From Rhynchosporium graminicola (Eukaryota; Ascomycota; Leotiomycetes; Helotiales; Ploettnerulaceae): a stretch of DNA of 64,000 nt. The number at the start of each line of letters is the position of its first letter. The first letter of the stretch is position 1. The DNA is taken from NCBI GenBank assembly GCA_900074885.1, contig FJUW01000012.1, positions 1,533,841-1,597,840 of the forward strand, in the 5' to 3' direction. The notes under the pieces were generated by a model. It worked only from the letters and a program-made list of their open reading frames with translations, was not told the DNA's origin and searched no databases. Below are positions 23,365 to 37,048 of this stretch, in pieces. The position numbers were made by a program, and so were the translations under genes.

Positions 23365-25135
23365 GGCGCTAAAGGTCAACTCCCAAAGTCAAGTCACACT
23401 CAATTTAAGTAGGTGACAGAATTGAAGTTCTGTCAAAATCAGTAACCTCATATGCAGATCCAAGCAGAGGACTTATTGCTGGTGCTGGTGATACTGACCT
23501 CATATCCCACTGGGTCCTGCGTACATCTGACTCCTGTTCAGCAGTAAGTCTGGTCCTACTCGATTAGTTTAGGATTTACAGTAAGAGTGTTGAAAAATAA
23601 TCAGGTGGTCAGAACGATTCCGAAAGTAAAATAAAACCTACTCTACGTAAATTCATAAAGTTTAAAGACCTTGATATGAGAGAAGTAAACTTGCCGTCTG
23701 ATGCCCCAGCAAACAAACTAGCTTTTTTCAACTTAGGATCTGATATGTCCGGAAGCACCCTTTTCCCTACTTAGTATCGCGCTCAGTAGTAACCCATTGA
23801 TCCTAACGATCTTGCGCTCATCTTGTATCTGTTCTCCTGCATTACTTAAGCAGGCGATATAAATGTCGAGTTTCGAAGTTTAAAGAGGTTCCGAGCGGTA
23901 GAGGAGTCAGAAGAGGCATCCGATCTGAACTATGCATATTGAAATCCAATATGCCTGCAGTCTTCGATAACCTAGAAGTAAATCATGCCCGCGAGGCCGC
24001 CAAACAAATGGTCACCTGAGGAGGGTCACGTGATGATTATTTTTCCACCTTGAACTGGGAAATGCGCTTCCGAGATAAACAAACTTCAAATCGGAAGCGG
24101 GGAACTTTTGCTACTGAGAGGCATTTTGCTGCTTTATGGTCTATTTACGATGATCCGACAATGAAAAAAGCAATCGTGCACGATTATGCACGAACTAGTG
24201 CTCTGAGCTCGAATTGAGTTTGATAGCTCGGCTCGAGCTTCCTCTTAAAGCATGAGGCGAATCACACCCCTCAATCGAGTGACAGGTCATGTTATCTCAA
24301 AGATGCGAGGATTAATCCGTTCGGTACACAACTACCATGTTCCACAATTCCCTGTTGGCTTTCTACTCAAGTTGGCACAATCACGGGGAGAAACAAACAT
24401 TCGTAGAAGATGAGAGGGCAAGATGTCATGGTCAATTGATTAGATGGTCTTGGTCCTATTGCTCCACATAGGTTGCAGCTCGCAGATGCTTATTTATATC
24501 TGCTGCACGTAATAAGATTGCGGAGCAGTCAAGCCTTACGAAGATGAGTTCCAAGGTACTCAAGCATCATGCGCCACCACGATGCAGAAGATTGATATTG
24601 TAAAAATAGTGTAACCCAAAGTAATTCTTTCTAGTAGAGCATAGGAAACTATCTATGAAAGAAAGTGTATACTGATATGTTTGTTCTTTGTGATGAAAAC
24701 GTGGTAGAAAGCTTCCATCAAAGTCAACAAGCTCGTGCTCGTGGTATGGTACAGTATGTAGGTGGTTCCCGCGCCACAACGAGCTGGCACATCGTCATTT
24801 CTCACAATCTTGCTTTGCACCCGCTTTCGCCTATTCTGCCACTGCGGAAGGAGGAAAGTTGCCTCACGCGATCCTCGAGACCCCTCCCCTCTCACCTCCT
24901 TTCAATCTCTTCGGCAACCTCCCTCGCTGTCGCCGTGATTCTTTCCTTGATTGTTGTAGTCGTTTGGTCGTCTTTAGTGCAGCGTTGAGGCCCAGGAACA
25001 ACTTGCCTCTACTGCGCAGCCTCGCAGACCTACGAATCCCAGGCCGCCAACGCGTAATAGCACAGCTCAGCTAATCGATCAATCGACCGCTGTTGCTTGC
25101 TTGCGACCGCTGTCTATCGAACCCAGCTCGCCATT
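23365..25135. other. intergenic, promoter side of the CNNM-like gene
   Basis: No supported gene. Short frames at 24567-24988 occur on both strands without family signal. The last 250 bp before 25136 are rich in C and T on the plus strand, as often seen ahead of well-expressed fungal genes. Confidence 0.55.
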
Positions 25136-27643
25136 ATGGCCTCATATACCGCGATTACCGGACGCCAATCCGCCTATCACGTCCCTAGTACGCGTCGACC
25201 AGCAGCTGCAGGTATTGCGAAAGTCATTCTGCTTGTCCTGGCCCAGGTCTCGCATGTGGTGGCTGCACCTTTGAAGGAATTTCTTGGGTTGAGAAAAGAG
25301 GATCATGATCACCCAGATGCCGGGGATGGCAGTCTTTGGTTATATTTGACTGTGGCTGGAGTACTTGTGTTGCTAGGTGGTGCATTCGCTGGATTGACAA
25401 TTGCGTGAGTATTTCCTGGGCTGCGATGTTGGGAGGGTAACAGAAAGCTGATTGTTTAATGTGCAGATTGATGGGACAGGATGGTGTATATCTACAGGTC
25501 ATTGCAACATCTGGCGAAGAAGGAAAGGAACGAAGACACGCGCAGAAGGTTCTCAATTTACTGCAGAAGGGAAAACATTGGGTTCTGGTGACATTGCTAC
25601 TCAGTAATGTCATCGTTAATGAAACACTGCCCATTGTGTTGGATCGCTCGCTCGGAGGAGGATGGCCCGCTGTTCTCGGCAGTACCATTCTTATTGGTAT
25701 GTTTAGGAAAGTCTTACTGTGGTGTCTTGCTAACGACTCTTAGTCATTTTCGGAGAAGTCATCCCCCAATCCATTTGCGTTCGATATGGTCTCTCAATTG
25801 GCTCATTCATGGCGCCGCCCGTTCTATGGTTGATGTGGATCATGGCACCCATTGCTTGGCCGACAGCGAAATTACTCGATTATATGCTGGGAGAGGATCA
25901 TGGACAGGTATACAAGAAGTCGGGTCTGAAGACGCTGGTCACATTGCACAAAACTCTCGGCACAAGCCCCACGGAACGATTGAACCAAGACGAGGTCACG
26001 ATAATTAGCGCTGTGTTGGACCTCAAGGAGAAAGCTGTTGGAGACATCATGACACCGATGGAGGATGTTTTCACTATGTCTGCGGATACTGTGCTTGACG
26101 AAAAGACCATGGATAACATACTCAGCGCTGGCTACTCTCGGATTCCCATCTATGAACCAGGAAATAAACTCAACTTTGTCGGCATGTTGCTCGTCAAGAT
26201 CTTGATTACCTATGATCCGGAGGACTGCAAGAAGGTCAGCGAATTCGCCTTGGCTACTCTGCCCGAAACACGACCGGAAACGAGCTGTCTCGATATCGTC
26301 AATTTCTTCCAAGAAGGAAAGTCGCACATGGTTATGGTTTCGGAATTTCCTGGCGAAAATTTTGGCGCGATTGGAGTGGTGACACTGGAAGACGTCATTG
26401 AAGAACTGATTGGAGAGTGAGTGCTGTATTGAAGCCTGATGAAGTTGTGAAACTAATGTAGTGTAGGGAAATCATCGACGAGTCAGATGTCTACATTGAT
26501 GTGCACAAGGCTATTCGACGAATGGCTCCAGCACCCAAAGCCAAGGCTCACAGGAACAGCGTCTCCAACGAGATCCCGATTGTTCACATGCCTGAAGACC
26601 AACTTATTGACTTTGCAGAGGAACAAGAACCAACCGTGAAGAACATCAAGGCTGGAGACACTTTAAGCGAACACATTGCACCTACGAATTATGGAACCAG
26701 CCCTAAGACTACCTTCCTCCGGAGAAGCTCCAGTGGCATGGATGGGAATACAATCGCTGTTAGGGGCAACATGAACGACATGCGCGAACATCTCAAGCAC
26801 CTCGGGCCATCGAATTTGGCAAGTCGACCAAAGTCAACTCGCTACAACACCGTCAAGATTAAGTCTGCCCTTGGAGTTCGGTCGGACTCACGGACGGGCT
26901 CAAGCATCGTCCATGAACCAGTCCATGAAGAGCACTACCTGGATCACCCAAGCCCTGCACCACAAGGAGGAGAGGGCGAAGGACTCTTGAATAATGCTGG
27001 CAAAGAAGCCAGTGACGGAGTTCATGCTTTGCAGCAAGGATACGGTTCTTTCAAGTCTAATTCGCCCAGCAGGCCGTTTGGTAAACAGTACGATGGCAAG
27101 AACGACGAGAATGAGCCATTGATCAGACCTCAATCTAGACCAGATTCACCCGACAAGCCTGTCACCAGACTCGACAGCCACGATAGTCAGAAAAGTAGCG
27201 ACACTCTCACTTCCTTACGCTCCACCGGTAGTCTCCAAAAGATAAAGGGCACGACTCGCAGTGGAAGTATCACAGAAAACATTATCGAAGCAGGCGGTAT
27301 ACGGAAGGTGATTTTAGAAACGACGAGTTCGAGTTCGGGGGACGAGCCGCCTAAGTTCGGGGAGAGAGCTGGAAATGAATCGTCGGAACCAAATCAGAAT
27401 GAGAGTAATTCAAAGAAGACTATTCCGAAGCCGAAATCAAAATCAAAACCAAAACTTTCGCCGGGAACGTCCAAGGTTCAATCTGAGCATTCAGATGCGC
27501 AGGCTGGTGAGGACGAGGACGATGCGAGCGGAGCTGGCGGTGGAGTGACTGGAGAACAGGTGAAGAAGAAGCGCAGGAGGACGAGGAAGAAGAAAGCTAA
27601 GGGTGGTGAGGAGGGATCGAATGGTGGTGCTGCTGCTGCCTAG
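25136..27643 (+). CDS. CNNM/Mam3-type membrane protein with CBS domains
   Basis: Four exons: 25136-25404, 25467-25696, 25744-26416 and 26467-27643; 782 residues. It has an N-terminal hydrophobic leader ([15 protein letters not shown]), then a CNNM (DUF21) transmembrane domain with [60 protein letters not shown] and [23 protein letters not shown] pair at about 265-390 follows ([41 protein letters not shown]). The roughly 380-residue C-terminal tail is Ser-rich, disordered and ends in a lysine/arginine cluster. This is the family of yeast MAM3 (vacuolar, manganese/metal homeostasis) and animal CNNM magnesium transporters. All key blocks are present and the gene looks intact. MAM3 orthology is likely by length and domain order but not proven. 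Confidence 0.92.
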
Positions 27644-28390
27644 GCATCCCTCGGCGAAGGGTTTGGGAACAGTCAAGTTGAAATGGGTTGCGTGTGATTT
27701 ATGTGCATTATAATGTCTTCATCGGACGCGCGGGTTCTGATCGGATGGCTTGAGCACATTGGCGGCATTGCTTGCTCGCACAGAACATAAGACTTAAATA
27801 ACCGAACGGACGGGAGGAGAAAAGTTGATGGACTACCGAAGTCCATATTGTATCATTAATATTTGTCCAGGACTATGTACATGAAAGCTCCAGAGCTGCT
27901 TCAAAATCTGCTGATCTTAACATATCACCGCCATGAGTGGGTGCACTCGGGAGCAGACAGAGCTCAAATAAAGATTTGGTACAATCAGGCTGAGTCTCGA
28001 TCCTATTAACTCTGGCTTGGTAACAGTAGGAGAGCCCGAAACCCATCATCATGAAATATTTCAACCGTTATAGATATTAGAATTGTGCATTGTTCAAACT
28101 GAAGTAGTTCTCCTGTACCGGGATAGCTTGAATCGATGCCTTCTAGTGGTGGTGGTGGTTGTGCGAAATGCGGCTCAACTTATCCTTGCAATTGCCATGC
28201 GCCCATGTCAAAATAATTTTAGAGAAAGACCCAAGCTCCCAAGCGCCCTGACGACCCCTCCTTCCCAATGTCTCCTCTCAGCCTGCCACCAATCCTTACA
28301 ATCTTGTATCCCTCTGCTGGCTCGAATCCTAGACCGTTCCTTCCCTCTTTTGGGTTTCCGAACTAAGTGGCAGAGAAGACTTGGAAAAGA
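27644..28390. other. intergenic, nothing recognised
   Basis: Spacer between two plus-strand genes. The last 150 bp are C/T-rich and probably promoter. Confidence 0.6.
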
Positions 28391-31300
28391 ATGTACTGCA
28401 TCGAATGCGGCTCCACACTCCCAACCAACCGCACCCCTCAAACCATCTGCAGCACCTGCAAAACGCCCCTTTCAACCTGGTGGGACGAATCCTCGCAAAC
28501 CTATCGCACGAATCGTGAATCAATCCTCGGTGGCCCATACCAACGCGCTCTCTCTGGTCCTGTAGGAAAACGACATTTGAATCTTAATGAAAGCGGACCG
28601 AACGCCGTGATAAACCCCAACGGCGGCTCCGGAAGCGCGAGATTTACTCACGCCAGGAACGGCAACGGAAGCGGAACTGGAACTGGAATTGGGGATCTTG
28701 TGCCGGGGTTGAGGAACGGTGGTGCAGGGATGACTGGTAGTGAGATTGGCGGCATGGAAGCGCTGGCGATGGAATATGGGATCAGCATACAGGAGGTGGA
28801 GAAGATGAGGAGTAGGAGGAATCAACAGACGGAGGAAGAGAGGAATTTCAACGGGGCGCTGGTTACGCTAGAGCTGCATTTCGAGAGGCCAGGGAGTTAT
28901 CTCATGAAGGCTATGGTAGAGGTTAAGAAGATGGTGGGGAAGACGCTGGATTTGAGTTTGAATAAGGCGGAGGTTAGGTGAGTTTTGGTCTCCTTTTTCT
29001 TTGGGCTGGAAGGGCTTTGGAGAATGAGGAGAGGGGACGTCGGGATATGAGGCGGTGGTGTAGTCTTGTAGAGTGAAATGCTGATAATATTCGCAGAGAA
29101 ACCTTAGCAAAAAACGTCGACGTTTGGATGCATCTCCAGAAAATCTTCAACACTGCGATCCCCTCTCTCGAAAAATGGTCTGTAAAAACCATCGACTCCC
29201 CAACAGACCTCGCGCGCAGCGGTCACGACGTTTCCGAATCCGCCGAACTCATCCTCAAGAACTACGATGCTCTACGAGAAGATTTACACTATTTAAATAA
29301 TTTATTGGTGATTAGCAGGAATATGCTGGCTATCAAGGATACGGCGCAGGAGTTATGTGCGACGGTGCAGTTTGATAGAGCTGTGCATAGACTGGTGGCG
29401 CTGTGTGTAAATGTCACGAGTAAAGGCTATGATGGCGAGACGGTAGATGACGCGAAAAGATTGAGATTGAATGAGATTACGGAGCTTTGTGAGTTTTGAG
29501 ATAATGCCGTGGGTCGGGGAGAAGTGCTGATAACAAGCAGATAAAAAGCTGTTGGTCACTTGCTTACAGCATACGCATAATTGGACTATGGGTAATGATC
29601 GATTCAAGATGTCCTTCTGGTTTGAGATGCTCTTTGATGAGGATCTGAAGAATGATCCAATTCATGACCTTCCTCCTGATAACCTGGACGTTCAGATGAC
29701 TTATCAGGAGGTTGGGAACTGGATTAGGCGGCATAACAGGAGAGACCCTCTGGCCGCAAAGTTGCTAGAGGCATACTCAGCCGATGTCGCATCTGGATAT
29801 ACACCTGGGCCATTACCCTTGCCAGAATCAGAAGATGTACCGGGCGAAACCGAAGAATCTACATCTCCAATATGGAAGCCGGATTTGAAAGATAAACCTG
29901 AACAGGATAGACTGTACGCGAGAGTATCACATGAAATCGATCTCTGGTGGAAAAAGGTCCGAGATCGCAATTTCGACGGCTGGGTCGTACAGATGGAGAG
30001 TGTGGAGAGTGCCAAGATTAGAGCAGCTTCTTGTATAGAAAACGCGATGCATCGATATTTGCCGAGACATCACGACGCAGACCATTATGAGGAGCAGTAT
30101 GAACATCAGCATGAGAATGGGATTGTGCATGCTGATGAGCATGATGATCGATCTCTTCATGGTGAGGATGGAGAAGAAGATGAAGATGAAGAAGACGATG
30201 ACGATTCGTATTCTGACGGGCCACTCCGAGGATTACTCACCGAGATTCCTAATATTCTGGACACGAAGCAGATTGAAGCATTACATATGACTGTCAAAGC
30301 CTGCGTCGTCGATTCCATGGGTTCAGGCCTCACGCCCGCTGGAGAAAATTTGCAAAAAACACGCTGTAAGATGTTTTTAGCTTTGGACTGCGGCAAGAAT
30401 CTTCTGAGAGAGATGTTGGTCTTCATTGCTGTATGGGAGCAAACGGATCAACAGTTCATCTTTCAAATCACCGCACAGATCATCGAATCTTTCCACCACA
30501 ACGCTCTCTTACCATACGCATGGAACTCCTTACGGATTCTCAAAGATATCGTATCGCCAGCACAGACTGTGCTACTTCGACTTATCAACTATATGTTCCG
30601 CGCCCGCAAAGACAGTCCTATCTATGATGATGTTAAAGATTATCAGCGCGACGCAAAACTCATACATTTTCTTTATGGATATTTCCGTACCAGAGTTGTG
30701 CCGGATTGTCTTGCGTTAATATATGCACAAGCCCAGATAAGACAAAATAAGAAACACGTCTCTGATTTCCCGGTTGATCTGTGGGATATGGAACGTGCGA
30801 AAGATGGGTTGAGTCAATACCTTGATTTCCTGTCCGTTATCGCCGAGCTCCCTGAGATGCGGAACCTGTTGATTGAATGGGATACGGTGTATGAGTTGAT
30901 CGCCCTCCTTAAAGCGCTCGAAGCCGGCGTAGCCCGCAAAGCCCTCGACGAGCGCGCTCATCCCTCCTCAACCACCACGCCCCAGACCCAACACCAACCC
31001 CTCCCACCCCAACCTCCGCTTCACGACACACCCCACAGGTTTCCCTGGTCCGGCATCAAAATCCAAATCCTCATAATCCTCACGGCTTTGATAGCGCCCA
31101 CCAACACCCGGCGTAACGGGCCTGGTAATCCAACAGTCCAAAAACAATTATTGTCTCACGATGGTGTGATGCCATTGCTGAATTGCTGTGTTTATGATGG
31201 CTGGAATGAGTATTTGAAAGAGAGAGCTACGCTGGCTATTAAATTTCTGATGGAAGGGTGTAGAGAGGCGCAGGATTTTGTAAAGGAACTTGTTCCTGTG

Positions 31301-31630
31301 AAACAGGCCCAGGTTAAGGCGCAGATGGAATCTAGGGAGCAGGCGCAAATAAGGGCGAGGGAACAGGCGGGAAATACTACTGGTGTTGGACCGGCAGCGA
31401 GTCAGAATCAGGAGCAAGTTCAGGGAGGAGCGGTTGGTAGTGCAGGGGGAAGCGGGGGGGATAATGCTAGTGGTGATATGATGCCAGAACCAAGTGGTAT
31501 TGCGGTTGCGAGGGAGATGGACTCCAAGTTGGTGGAGTTGAGGAATAATATGAGGAGTGTGCAGATTGGGAGTAAGGGAAATGAGGGGATGGCTAGCAAC
31601 AGTGCGTCGGATAAGCCTACGAAGCGCTAA
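28391..31630 (+). CDS. large zinc-ribbon protein of unknown function (1022 aa)
   Basis: Three exons: 28391-28977, 29097-29488 and 29541-31630, with frame-preserving GT-AG introns. The protein starts with a compact zinc ribbon: Cys3-x2-Cys6-x13-Cys20-x2-Cys23 (MYCIECGSTLP, ICSTCKTPL). A Gly/Asn-rich linker follows, then a long mostly helical body (FERPGSYLMKAMVEVKK, VDVWMHLQKIFNTAIPSLEKW, FKMSFWFEMLFDEDLKNDP, LWWKKVRDRNFDGW). Near residue 540 is an acidic run (EDGEEDEDEEDDDD). Towards the C-terminus are LLNCCVYDGWNEYLKERATLA and a Gln/Ala coiled region, suggesting armadillo-like helical repeats. The acidic run and ribbon would fit a nuclear or scaffold role (inference). No signal peptide or membrane span. 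I do not recognise a named family. Confidence 0.82.
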
Positions 31631-32253
31631 GTTTATTTAGGCGCAGGGGAGTAGGTAGTAAGGTAAGTGAAAGAGGTAGATGGTGAGTATGCACGTGATA
31701 TTTATGGAACAGGAATATGGCGGGGGTATCAAAGCATTGCGACGGCGTTCCTGGAAAGAGAAAATGTGCATTGGAATCGGTATCAGCATGTTGCCGCTTA
31801 AGCAGTGGAATGGATTCAAAGCCGCTCCTGCAGTACTGCAAGTTTCTAAAGGGAGTCTACATCAGGGATAGAATGGGATGAGAAAAGCATTTTATATCAT
31901 ATCAAATCACGTATGGAGCGAAGCATTATATACCTCACAACATAGCATTGCTAGATTAGGGATTCAATTCTCAAAAGAGATAAACATTTCTTGGACGCCA
32001 GTCAATGAATCCTTGACTCTCCGCCTTTTTCAGCAAGAAGTGACTGCAGTGTTATAACAAATGCGAGGTATTTCGTAGTAGAAATGTGCTGTATCTGGTC
32101 GTTTGTAGATGATTGCAAGTTATGGCTTTCGTTATAAGTTGACCGGCCCGTGGGCAAAGCGAGCGAAAGAAAACAAACGTCCAACAACGTGAATATTCCG
32201 TTCAACTGTGAGATTTGGCTCTATTAATTTCATTCGGAAAAAGTGTATCGAGA
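31631..32253. other. intergenic between convergent genes
   Basis: Shared 3' side of the zinc-ribbon gene and the GMC oxidoreductase gene. No frame of interest. Confidence 0.6.
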
Positions 32254-34415
32254 CTATTCTGGACGATTCTTTGCATCTTCCAAGATAACGCCACTTGCCT
32301 TTTCGCTAACCCTATTGGAATCTAGAGATTAGATAAATTCTTCAAGTGATTGGTGCTTAGGAGTATGTACGTGTGAGAATAATAGGAATAACAATTTCTC
32401 GAGAAGGGGGAAGTTCTTAAATCCTAGTTTTCCTGATTGGGGTTTGTACTGTAAGAACTGGATACGTACATATACGTTGCCACCACAGGGAATGCTCCAG
32501 GTATTCTAGGAAAGACACTTGCGTCGACAACCTGGAAATATTGTCAGTACTCATAGACACTGATGATGTCAAGTTTGCCGAAATGGCCTGAATGGTTGTG
32601 CGAGATTTTCCAGGTCAAGGATTCCAGGCCTTGCAATACATACTCTCAGTCCTTCGACCCCTCTGACCCTAAACTTTGAGTCCAACACAGCATTCCTATC
32701 ATCATCCCCACCAATCGCGCAGGTGCTAGTGGGATGATGACCGAAAGTTTGCCCAATAATCCAATCCTCATCATCCTCTCCACAACTCCCGTTTGTATCC
32801 GGCTTTCCCTTACACGGCGGCTCCGTACTCGTGATCGGTCCAACTGGCGCCTTGACACTAGCATGGACCCTCCGTGCCCACGCAATGGTATCTTTCATAG
32901 CACCTATATCCGTCTTCCTTCCCTCCTTAAACAGGTTGAAATGAATCTCTGGCATATCTTGCGGATCATTTGACAAGAGCTTGACTGTCCCAAGCCTGTT
33001 CTGCGGATGGATTTTCACAGTCGCTATACCATAGGTCCCGGGTTTATTGGTGGGTAACTCGGTGTTGGATTGATTGCTTGGCCAGAATCCTCGAAAGACA
33101 AAAGGGCCTTGGAACATGATCATGTCGCGCTCGTCGTATACCGCATGTTTGGTCTTGATCAATACACAGCCTCCTGGCCCTCCGGATCCAATCTGTTGTG
33201 TTATCCCAACCACGGGCACTTCTTGATTGTCTTGCATGTTGTTCCCCACGCCGGGAGAATCGACTAGAACGGGGATGTTGAATTTCTTGAGTTGCTTGGC
33301 GGGCCCGATGCCGCTGAGCATAAGTATCTGAGGTGAATTGAAGGTGCCCCCGCTGATGATGACTTCTCTCTTTGCGATTGCGATTTTCGGGACGCCTTTG
33401 TTGGATGTGGTGAATCGAGAGTCGGCGGAGTAGATGGATTTCCCTTCCAAATAGGCGACGCCTGTGGCTCTTGGGTTTGAACCACGAGCAGTGGGTTTTC
33501 CGAAGAGGATTTTGGTTGCGAGAGAATTCATAGATAGTGTGAGTGGGAAACCGGCAGCAATCGTGTCGTTGATGTACTCTCTTGAACTGAAACGTTGACC
33601 GTCAGGTTTGATGTGGGATGGAAGACCCCAGATTCCTTCTTGTTTGTCACGAGTTGGATCAAGAAAGTTTGAGTCGTTTGAGACCATCTGCAGTACCTTT
33701 GATGGGTCGAGGGAAAACGAAGAAGCAACGGCTTGCATTACTGACAGACCAGGTTCTTGGATAGAGGTGGGCTTAGGGAGTCCGACATGGAAGTAGCCGT
33801 CGAACCCGTGGCCAGGAGTCCCTCTTGGCAGGTAGTTGTTGTGTTCGATGCGTCTGAAGATTTCTATCATGTTGGCATGGCTGTGATGCGTCAGTGAAGT
33901 GGACGTACTGGCTACCCAAGCAGAAAATACCTCCACGATTTATCACCGGTCACTTCAGCAATAAAATTCCAATCACTCTCACTCGGCAAAAACGTGACTT
34001 GGGCATTAATCATCGAGCTTCCCCCAACCGTTGCTCCTCGTGGGTAATAAATACCCAGCATCTTCGCACCGGCAGGCACATTTTTATTCCCTACCCAATA
34101 ACCACCATCCTTCAACCTCCAAGTCAAAAGATTATGTTTGAGCTTACGTTCTTCATCATCATAGTGCTTGACGAAGAAATCCCAGGTTATTTGTGGAGGA
34201 TATTGATTGTTTCCAGCTGCGCCAGTGCTTTGATCGCCGCCTTCGAGAAGAAGGACGGTATAGTTTGCTCGTGCGAGGTTGGCTGCGAGCGGTCCACCAC
34301 CGGGTCCTGAGCCGATGACTATGTAATCGTATTCATTCTTTACTGCTGAGATGAGTTGAGCTAATGAAGCGATTACTAAGGCGAAACCTCCAAGGGGAAG
34401 AAACATGAGACACAT
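32254..34415 (-). CDS. secreted GMC (glucose-methanol-choline) family FAD oxidoreductase
   Basis: Four exons on the minus strand: 34415-33931, 33880-32644, 32531-32470 and 32311-32254; 613 residues. An N-terminal signal-like segment (MFLPLGGFALVIASLAQLISA) precedes the FAD dinucleotide motif GSGPGG (residues 35-40) and VLLLEGGDQ. GMC signatures follow: YPRGATVGGSSMINAQV and SGGTFNSPQILMLSGIGPA. The catalytic His region is GQTFGHHPTSTCAIGG, and the C-terminus crosses two small introns to give VVDASVFPRIPGAFPVVATYM then VSEKAS. Length and motif order are normal for fungal aryl-alcohol, glucose or choline-type oxidases and dehydrogenases; the substrate is not evident. It is probably extracellular. 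An ATG nine bases downstream of the chosen start is an alternative. Confidence 0.9.
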
Positions 34416-37048
34416 TTGCAAAAGGTGCTACTGGACAAGACGAAAGTCGTTCTGTAATGAACTGGACAAAGGTGCCGATCGCACCTGATGTTATATCTCA
34501 TCATACGACCGATCAGACCGAGAAGTACCCATAGAGAGAGTCAAGCCAGCACATTTCACATCTTGGCCAAGCGGGGTTACTCACACAGCCAGATGAGAAA
34601 TGCGACGTGAGTCGCTAAATTGCGTCCTGTGCGCGCATTGGAGTATTAATGGGCTAGATGGATTTCTGAGAAGTATGTACTGCATAGCGCCATGTCGAGT
34701 ACCCATTGGATGCTTCTTTCCCCGATCGGTCATGGCTGCAGAAGAAGCACCGCATTGAGCCTGATGGTCCTTAATAAGCGCCAAGAAGTTTGGCAGTCGC
34801 TGTGTGAGGTTGAGCTCTGGTCCTTAGATATTCATATATGTATAATGGAATATACTCTTGCTTTCAGCCCTGATTTTTGTCCTTCAAATTTATTTGCCAA
34901 CGTTGTCGCTTCACTTTAGCGCTGTTTTAAAAAGAGCTCGGCTATTGCCAAACCTACAGAAACGACACGTGATGACAACAATACATAACAAGAGCACTGC
35001 AAAAGATATCTTTGGTAAGAGTGTAGTCAGGGAGGCTTTATCCTTGAGGTTACATCTGCTTAATCATAGACCTTGAATATTGACGCTCTGCGGGGCAAGT
35101 CCACTGCAATTTATCCTCGAAGAAAGTGGCGTGACATTCTGACGGCACTTTATTCACCCGGCTCGAATGATTTTTTACCAACTCAGGAGTACTTGCTGTT
35201 ATGATCTAGTAGTTGTTACCTTGATAAAGCAAATTGGTATCGAGACAGGAATATCCCATCGAATTTCGTTCACCTATCGCAGAATTCTGGGGGACTGTTC
35301 GCAGGTCGTGCAGCAATGCTGCAATTTAATTCTAACGTGAGACAAAAAAAACATCGACAGTTAACTACATTCAATTGGACTAATCGGACGAACATTTCAA
35401 TAACCCAATGGCTCAAATATCTGTCTTGTAACTGGAAATGCCTCGCCGTTTCCTTTCAAACACTCAATTTTCTTCCTTGACACTCATCATACGAGAACGA
35501 TGTGTAACTTGGAGTATCGAGTACCGTTATCAAATAGGAGTTTGATATCTTAGAAATAATACTGAGGCGTTTTTTGCTCGTATTGGACATCGTGTATTTG
35601 AGCTTTGAAGTGTTGTAAGAGAAACTTCTTCAATATCGAATGATATCGATCCCGATAGCTTGTCCGATAGCTTATACAGAATACCTTGATGTGAGAACTA
35701 GATTGAAATTGCTCAGGAATTTGTTAATTTTTGCATGAATGTTGAGAGCTATCAAAATCACTTTTGTCGACTCAGTCTCTCGCCATCACGTCTCGTTCAT
35801 TCTCGTTGAGTTCAATCTATATTTAGCAAGCGGGCATGTTTGTGATACAGCACATCACACCCCATGTCCCTCTTACCGAGAGCATTCTCGTTAGTACTAA
35901 GATGCTAAGTAGGGACCTGAGATACTTAAAGTTATTGGTGGAGCTCAAAATGTGCTTGGGGTTATCAATGAAGTCTTTAGTATACTTCCGTTACTTGTAA
36001 AGAAAAGTATTTACCCAACGGAGACGATGGCGTCGAAATTTAACGTACTGCCGGCCATAATCCCATCAGAACTCTTCAAAAATCTTGACAGAAGAAAAAT
36101 CGATGCCACTAGCAATGTCCAGGTCAATGTCTCGAGCTTAGGAACCAGGTGTACGCAGGGAACACTATCATTGACACTGTCCAGCGATCTGACAGTGTTT
36201 GTGGCTTCCATTCCCAAAATCAACAAATTTAAGATGGAAAACTGACTACAGGAGCAGCCTTACCATAGGTTCGATGACTACCAAACTTATGTTGGTCCGG
36301 GCACAGCCATCAAAGTTAGAAGCAAGTCATGTGAGATTACTGTCAAAACTCTATCCTTAGACAATAATCGGTCTGCGAATATATACAAATACAAGGACTA
36401 CATATCATGGTTGTTCTGTTACTCGATACGGGTATTGGTTCATCGGTTGTGGCTTCATTTTCCTTTACTTATCGGGAGTATCTGAATTTGGTTTGGCGAT
36501 TTGTCAATTCCGGACCCACCACCAAAACAAAGGCAACAAAGCAGCGAATAAGATCGCACCGAGCATCCATAAGGGGCACTTTAGCTTCTAAATCATTTTG
36601 ATCACTTCTCTCATGACATATCTCGAGTTTCCTCCCGAAGATCGGTTGGGAAGCTGCCTGTACACTTCCTGCGGTTATGACGCCTACCAAGACGCCGGTG
36701 GCACTGGACATACCAATATATATATGTATAGATTTCTAAGAAAAGATTGTGCACATGTTAGTAAACTCTTGCAGTAACACCGATCTGTTAGGCTGTTAGT
36801 AGTGTTTGAAGGATACCGAGAAAACTGCGAATCCGAGAGTTCGACGACCTACGAAACACTAAATATCAACACCAGCAGTCAATCCAGCTCTCTATATGCC
36901 CAAGAGGTGAGGCGGCATTGATCCGAGGTGTGGAGAAGAGGTGAACTTGTTGGTTCGAGAATTCTGGCTTGTGATGGCAAATTTCTGTGTGCATGATGAC
37001 TTGTAGATACGTTTGGAAAGAGACACGCCACAACAGACCGAGAGATAT
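34416..37048. other. 2.6-kb region with a possible gene relic
   Basis: Most of the stretch holds nothing recognisable. From 35950 to about 36480 the plus strand reads coding-like in two frames (SILPLLVKKSIYPTE, then VLPAIIPSELFKNLDRRKID, then after a stop RFDDYQTYVGPGTAIKVR), which suggests a degraded protein gene. No family is identified. Confidence 0.4.

Noticed and set aside
26900..27133. Minus-strand frame inside the CNNM-like gene
   Set aside because: Shadow of the coding tail of the plus-strand gene.
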